From positions 1,026,622-1,035,348 of the forward strand of contig CP070769.1 of the NCBI GenBank assembly GCA_020347085.1: a DNA stretch of 8,727 bases, written 5' to 3'. Shown here piece after piece: positions 7,026 through 8,727 of this stretch; position 1 is the first letter of the stretch, and each line of letters starts with the position of its first letter. The translations under genes were made by a program, and so were the position numbers. The stretch comes from Desulfobacterales bacterium. Its GTDB lineage: Bacteria; Desulfobacterota; Desulfobacteria; Desulfobacterales; C00003060. Under the pieces are notes generated by a model. It saw only the letters and a program-made list of their open reading frames with translations. It had not been told where the DNA came from and ran no database searches.

Positions 7026-7961
7026 ATGAATCAATCGGACAGAAACTGGCTGTCAGAGCATTTTGGTCCAAACGTCTTGTTTGACGAACCGATGTGGCGT
7101 CACACGACTTTCAGAATTGGGGGGCCGGTAGATGCCCTGGTCACGGTGAGGACCGAGCAAGAGATAAAGGATGTCCTCCTGTGGGCTGAGGACAGAGATC
7201 ACCCGATCACGATCCTCGGAGAGGGAAGCAACCTCCTCGTCCGGGACGGTGGTGTTCGGGGCCTCATGCTCAGGTTAGCCCATGATTTTGAAGCCATTCA
7301 ATTTGTGCCTGGTGCTAATGGCACGAGCGCTACGGTCAAAGCAGGGGCAGCGGTCTTGGTTCGTCGACTCGGTAAATATGCCCTCGACCAAGGTTTAGCC
7401 GGGCTTAACTTCGCACTTGGTATCCCCGGAACAGTGGGGGGAGCACTTCGAACGAACGCAGGTGCCTGGGAAGGATGTATGGCGGATTGCACCAGTTCGA
7501 TTAGGGTGCTTAGTCGATCTGGAGACATTGCCAGCCTGGGTCGGGACCAACTTCAATTCTCTTACAGGAGGCTGGAACTTGAAAGAGGGGCTATTATCCT
7601 GAGTGGCCAGTTTAAGCTTAAACCCGCAGATCGACAGGCCCTCCGGGAAGAGGCCATTCGCCTGCAAAAGAGACGAAGGGTGACTCAACCCCTTTCCCTT
7701 TCCAGTGCCGGGTGTGTGTTTCAAAATCCACCGGGACAAAAGGCCGCTGGCGAACTTATTGAGCAGGCAGGCTTGAAGGGACTTTGCGTCGGGGAAGCCG
7801 AGGTTTCAACAAAACACGCCAATTTCATTGTAAACAAGGGGCGGGCCAAGGCTTCGGATGTGATTGATTTGATGAGACAGATTCAGGAGACCGTGTTTCA
7901 GAAGTTCGGCATTAACCTTAAGCCAGAGGTGACCATCGTTGGCCAGGAAACAAGTTCGTAA
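7026..7961 (+). CDS. murB: MurB, UDP-N-acetylenolpyruvoylglucosamine reductase
   Basis: MurB is the cytoplasmic FAD enzyme that uses NADPH to reduce UDP-GlcNAc-enolpyruvate to UDP-MurNAc, the acceptor for MurC. The 311-residue length and sequence fit the shorter MurB class that lacks the extra loop of the E. coli type. FAD-binding motifs are TTFRIGGP (27-34), ILGEGSNLLVRDGG (63-76) and GIPGTVGGALRTNAGAW (132-148). Substrate and catalytic motifs are FSYRR (178-182), SAGCVFQNP (227-235), STKHANFIVN (261-270) and LKPEV (298-302) with Glu301. One point stands out. The proton-donor serine of the usual GS(V/T)F motif is Cys230 here, a conservative change that should still allow proton donation. The start directly follows the octamer array. 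The 3' end overlaps ftsQ by 23 nt. Confidence 0.95.
   Translation: MNQSDRNWLSEHFGPNVLFDEPMWRHTTFRIGGPVDALVTVRTEQEIKDVLLWAEDRDHPITILGEGSNLLVRDGGVRGLMLRLAHDFEAIQFVPGANGTSATVKAGAAVLVRRLGKYALDQGLAGLNFALGIPGTVGGALRTNAGAWEGCMADCTSSIRVLSRSGDIASLGRDQLQFSYRRLELERGAIILSGQFKLKPADRQALREEAIRLQKRRRVTQPLSLSSAGCVFQNPPGQKAAGELIEQAGLKGLCVGEAEVSTKHANFIVNKGRAKASDVIDLMRQIQETVFQKFGINLKPEVTIVGQETSS
7926..7932 (+). promoter_or_regulatory. strong ribosome binding site for ftsQ inside murB
   Basis: GAGGTGA lies 6 nt before the TTG at 7939, inside the last codons of murB. It is the best Shine-Dalgarno match in the window and is the reason for choosing TTG as the ftsQ start. Confidence 0.7.
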
Positions 7962-8451
7962 GAACTACTACAAAAACAGCCTGGCACAAAGAAGACAGCG
8001 ATTCATAGGACGCTGTCTCCTGAGCCTAAAAATTATGTTGCTCACAGGGGGCATGGCTGGAATAAGTCTGCTCCTTATACTGGCATATGATGCCGTAACC
8101 CAGACTTCCTACTTTGAGGCTCACGAAATCACGGTTGAGGGAAACAAAGAGCTGTCAAAACAGACAGTTTTGAAACAGGCTGGGCTAAAGCTGCACGAAA
8201 ACATCCTTGCTGTCAATCTGAACACGATTCGGTACCGGCTTATGGCACATCCGTGGGTTGCCAGTGCCGCGATCGAGCGAGCCTTGCCTGACACCATTCA
8301 TATTCGGGTAAAAGAACGGGTCCCCATAGCCATCGTTGACTTAGACCGCCTTTTTTACGTTGACGAAAGGGGTGAAATCTTTAAACCGGTGGAATCTTCA
8401 GACAGGGTGAGGGTGCCCGTAGTGACCGGCCTATCTCTATCAGGCATCTAA
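7939..8451 (+). CDS. ftsQ: FtsQ/DivIB division protein, N-terminal part ended by an in-frame TAA
   Basis: FtsQ is a bitopic inner-membrane divisome protein that links FtsA/FtsZ-side factors to FtsL, FtsB, FtsW and FtsI. This frame encodes 170 residues from TTG 7939, chosen for its strong ribosome site and 23-nt overlap with murB. It has a basic cytoplasmic tail (1-31, with RKQVRK and RRQR), one membrane helix (about 32-50), and a POTRA domain. The POTRA runs from YFEAHEITVEGN (58-69) through HPWVASAAIERALPDTIHIRVKER (104-127). The start of the beta domain follows, with DLDRLFYVDERGEIFKP (134-150) and VPVVTGLS (159-166). FtsQ proteins are usually about 250-290 residues, so this is truncated. 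The TAA at 8449 is not the natural end, because the same frame beyond it still encodes FtsQ-like sequence (next entry). Either the gene is broken, or one base is wrong. Confidence 0.85.
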   Translation: MARKQVRKNYYKNSLAQRRQRFIGRCLLSLKIMLLTGGMAGISLLLILAYDAVTQTSYFEAHEITVEGNKELSKQTVLKQAGLKLHENILAVNLNTIRYRLMAHPWVASAAIERALPDTIHIRVKERVPIAIVDLDRLFYVDERGEIFKPVESSDRVRVPVVTGLSLSGI

Positions 8452-8727
8452 ATTGAGGACATCTGGAGTTGGCCGTTACTCCTGGCTGTTATGGAGGTGC
8501 TTCGCTTAAGCAGACATCATGAAGATGTGATTCCATGCTATGCGTTACACCGTGTTCACGTTGACAGGGAGATGGGAGTGACCCTTTATGCCTCTCTCGC
8601 TCCTCGCAACCCCTCTGTCACTCCTGTCTGTGCTCTTACCTATGCTATCAAAGCGCCCAAGGAGCAGCGGGCTGTACCAAGCGCGGTTACAATCAAGGTC
8701 GGCTTTGGGGGCTACGAGTCAAAATTC
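8452..8727 (+). pseudogene. ftsQ: FtsQ C-terminal part, in frame after the TAA, running off the window
   Basis: Directly after the TAA the same frame is open for 92 codons to the window edge. It begins IEDIWSWPLLLAVMEVLRL, contains HRVHVDREMGVTLYA (about codons 33-47) and ends VTIKVGFGGYESKF. These match the FtsQ beta-domain segments IHVDRxxGxTLY and the IKLGFGxYxxKf strand near the C-terminus. That this frame is still recognisable shows the two halves belong to one gene. There is no ribosome site for independent translation; ATG 8491 is an internal methionine. Codons 48-77 (8593-8682) lie between two normally adjacent motifs and look like an insertion; the first half of it is strongly pyrimidine-rich. 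The true 3' end lies outside the window. Functional status is unknown. Confidence 0.7.

Noticed and set aside
8449..8451. Stop codon reassignment (TAA as sense)
   Set aside because: murF, murC and murB all end at TAA at their expected family lengths, so TAA is a normal stop here.

Overview
The window is a stretch of the dcw (division and cell wall) cluster, all on the + strand, in the order murF (3' part), mraY, murD, ftsW, murG, murC, murB, ftsQ (running off the right edge). No gene lies on the - strand, and I see no RNA gene, CRISPR array or complete mobile element. The gene order (murB between murC and ftsQ), moderate GC by eye, the proteobacterial MraY N-terminus and the shorter (type II-like) MurB suggest a member of the former Deltaproteobacteria (Desulfobacterota-like). 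This placement is an inference from order and protein style, not from a search.

Layout: 1-435 is the C-terminal domain of MurF. 504-1583 is MraY. 1584-1796 is a leader of uncertain coding status, then MurD to 3194. 3275-4390 is FtsW, with MurG following 2 nt later (4393-5472). A 100-nt spacer with a strong stem-loop leads to MurC (5573-6937), an 88-nt spacer with tandem octamers leads to MurB (7026-7961), and FtsQ overlaps the end of murB by 23 nt (7939 onward).

The genes form one pathway. MurF completes UDP-MurNAc-pentapeptide, using the products of MurB (UDP-MurNAc), MurC (adds the first residue, L-Ala) and MurD (adds D-Glu). MraY loads the product onto undecaprenyl phosphate as lipid I, MurG adds GlcNAc to give lipid II, and FtsW polymerises lipid II at the septum within the divisome, of which FtsQ is a scaffold. 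Close spacing and a common strand suggest co-transcription. No convincing promoter or terminator is visible.

The most notable oddity is an in-frame TAA at 8449-8451 in ftsQ. The same frame stays open to the window edge and still encodes recognisable FtsQ C-terminal sequence, so the gene looks split by a single nonsense codon, or the base is an error. A second pattern is that several spacers (before mraY, murD, ftsW, murC and murB) contain different families of short degenerate repeats. The genes behind them mostly have weak or no Shine-Dalgarno sequence, while ftsQ, which has no spacer, has a strong one.
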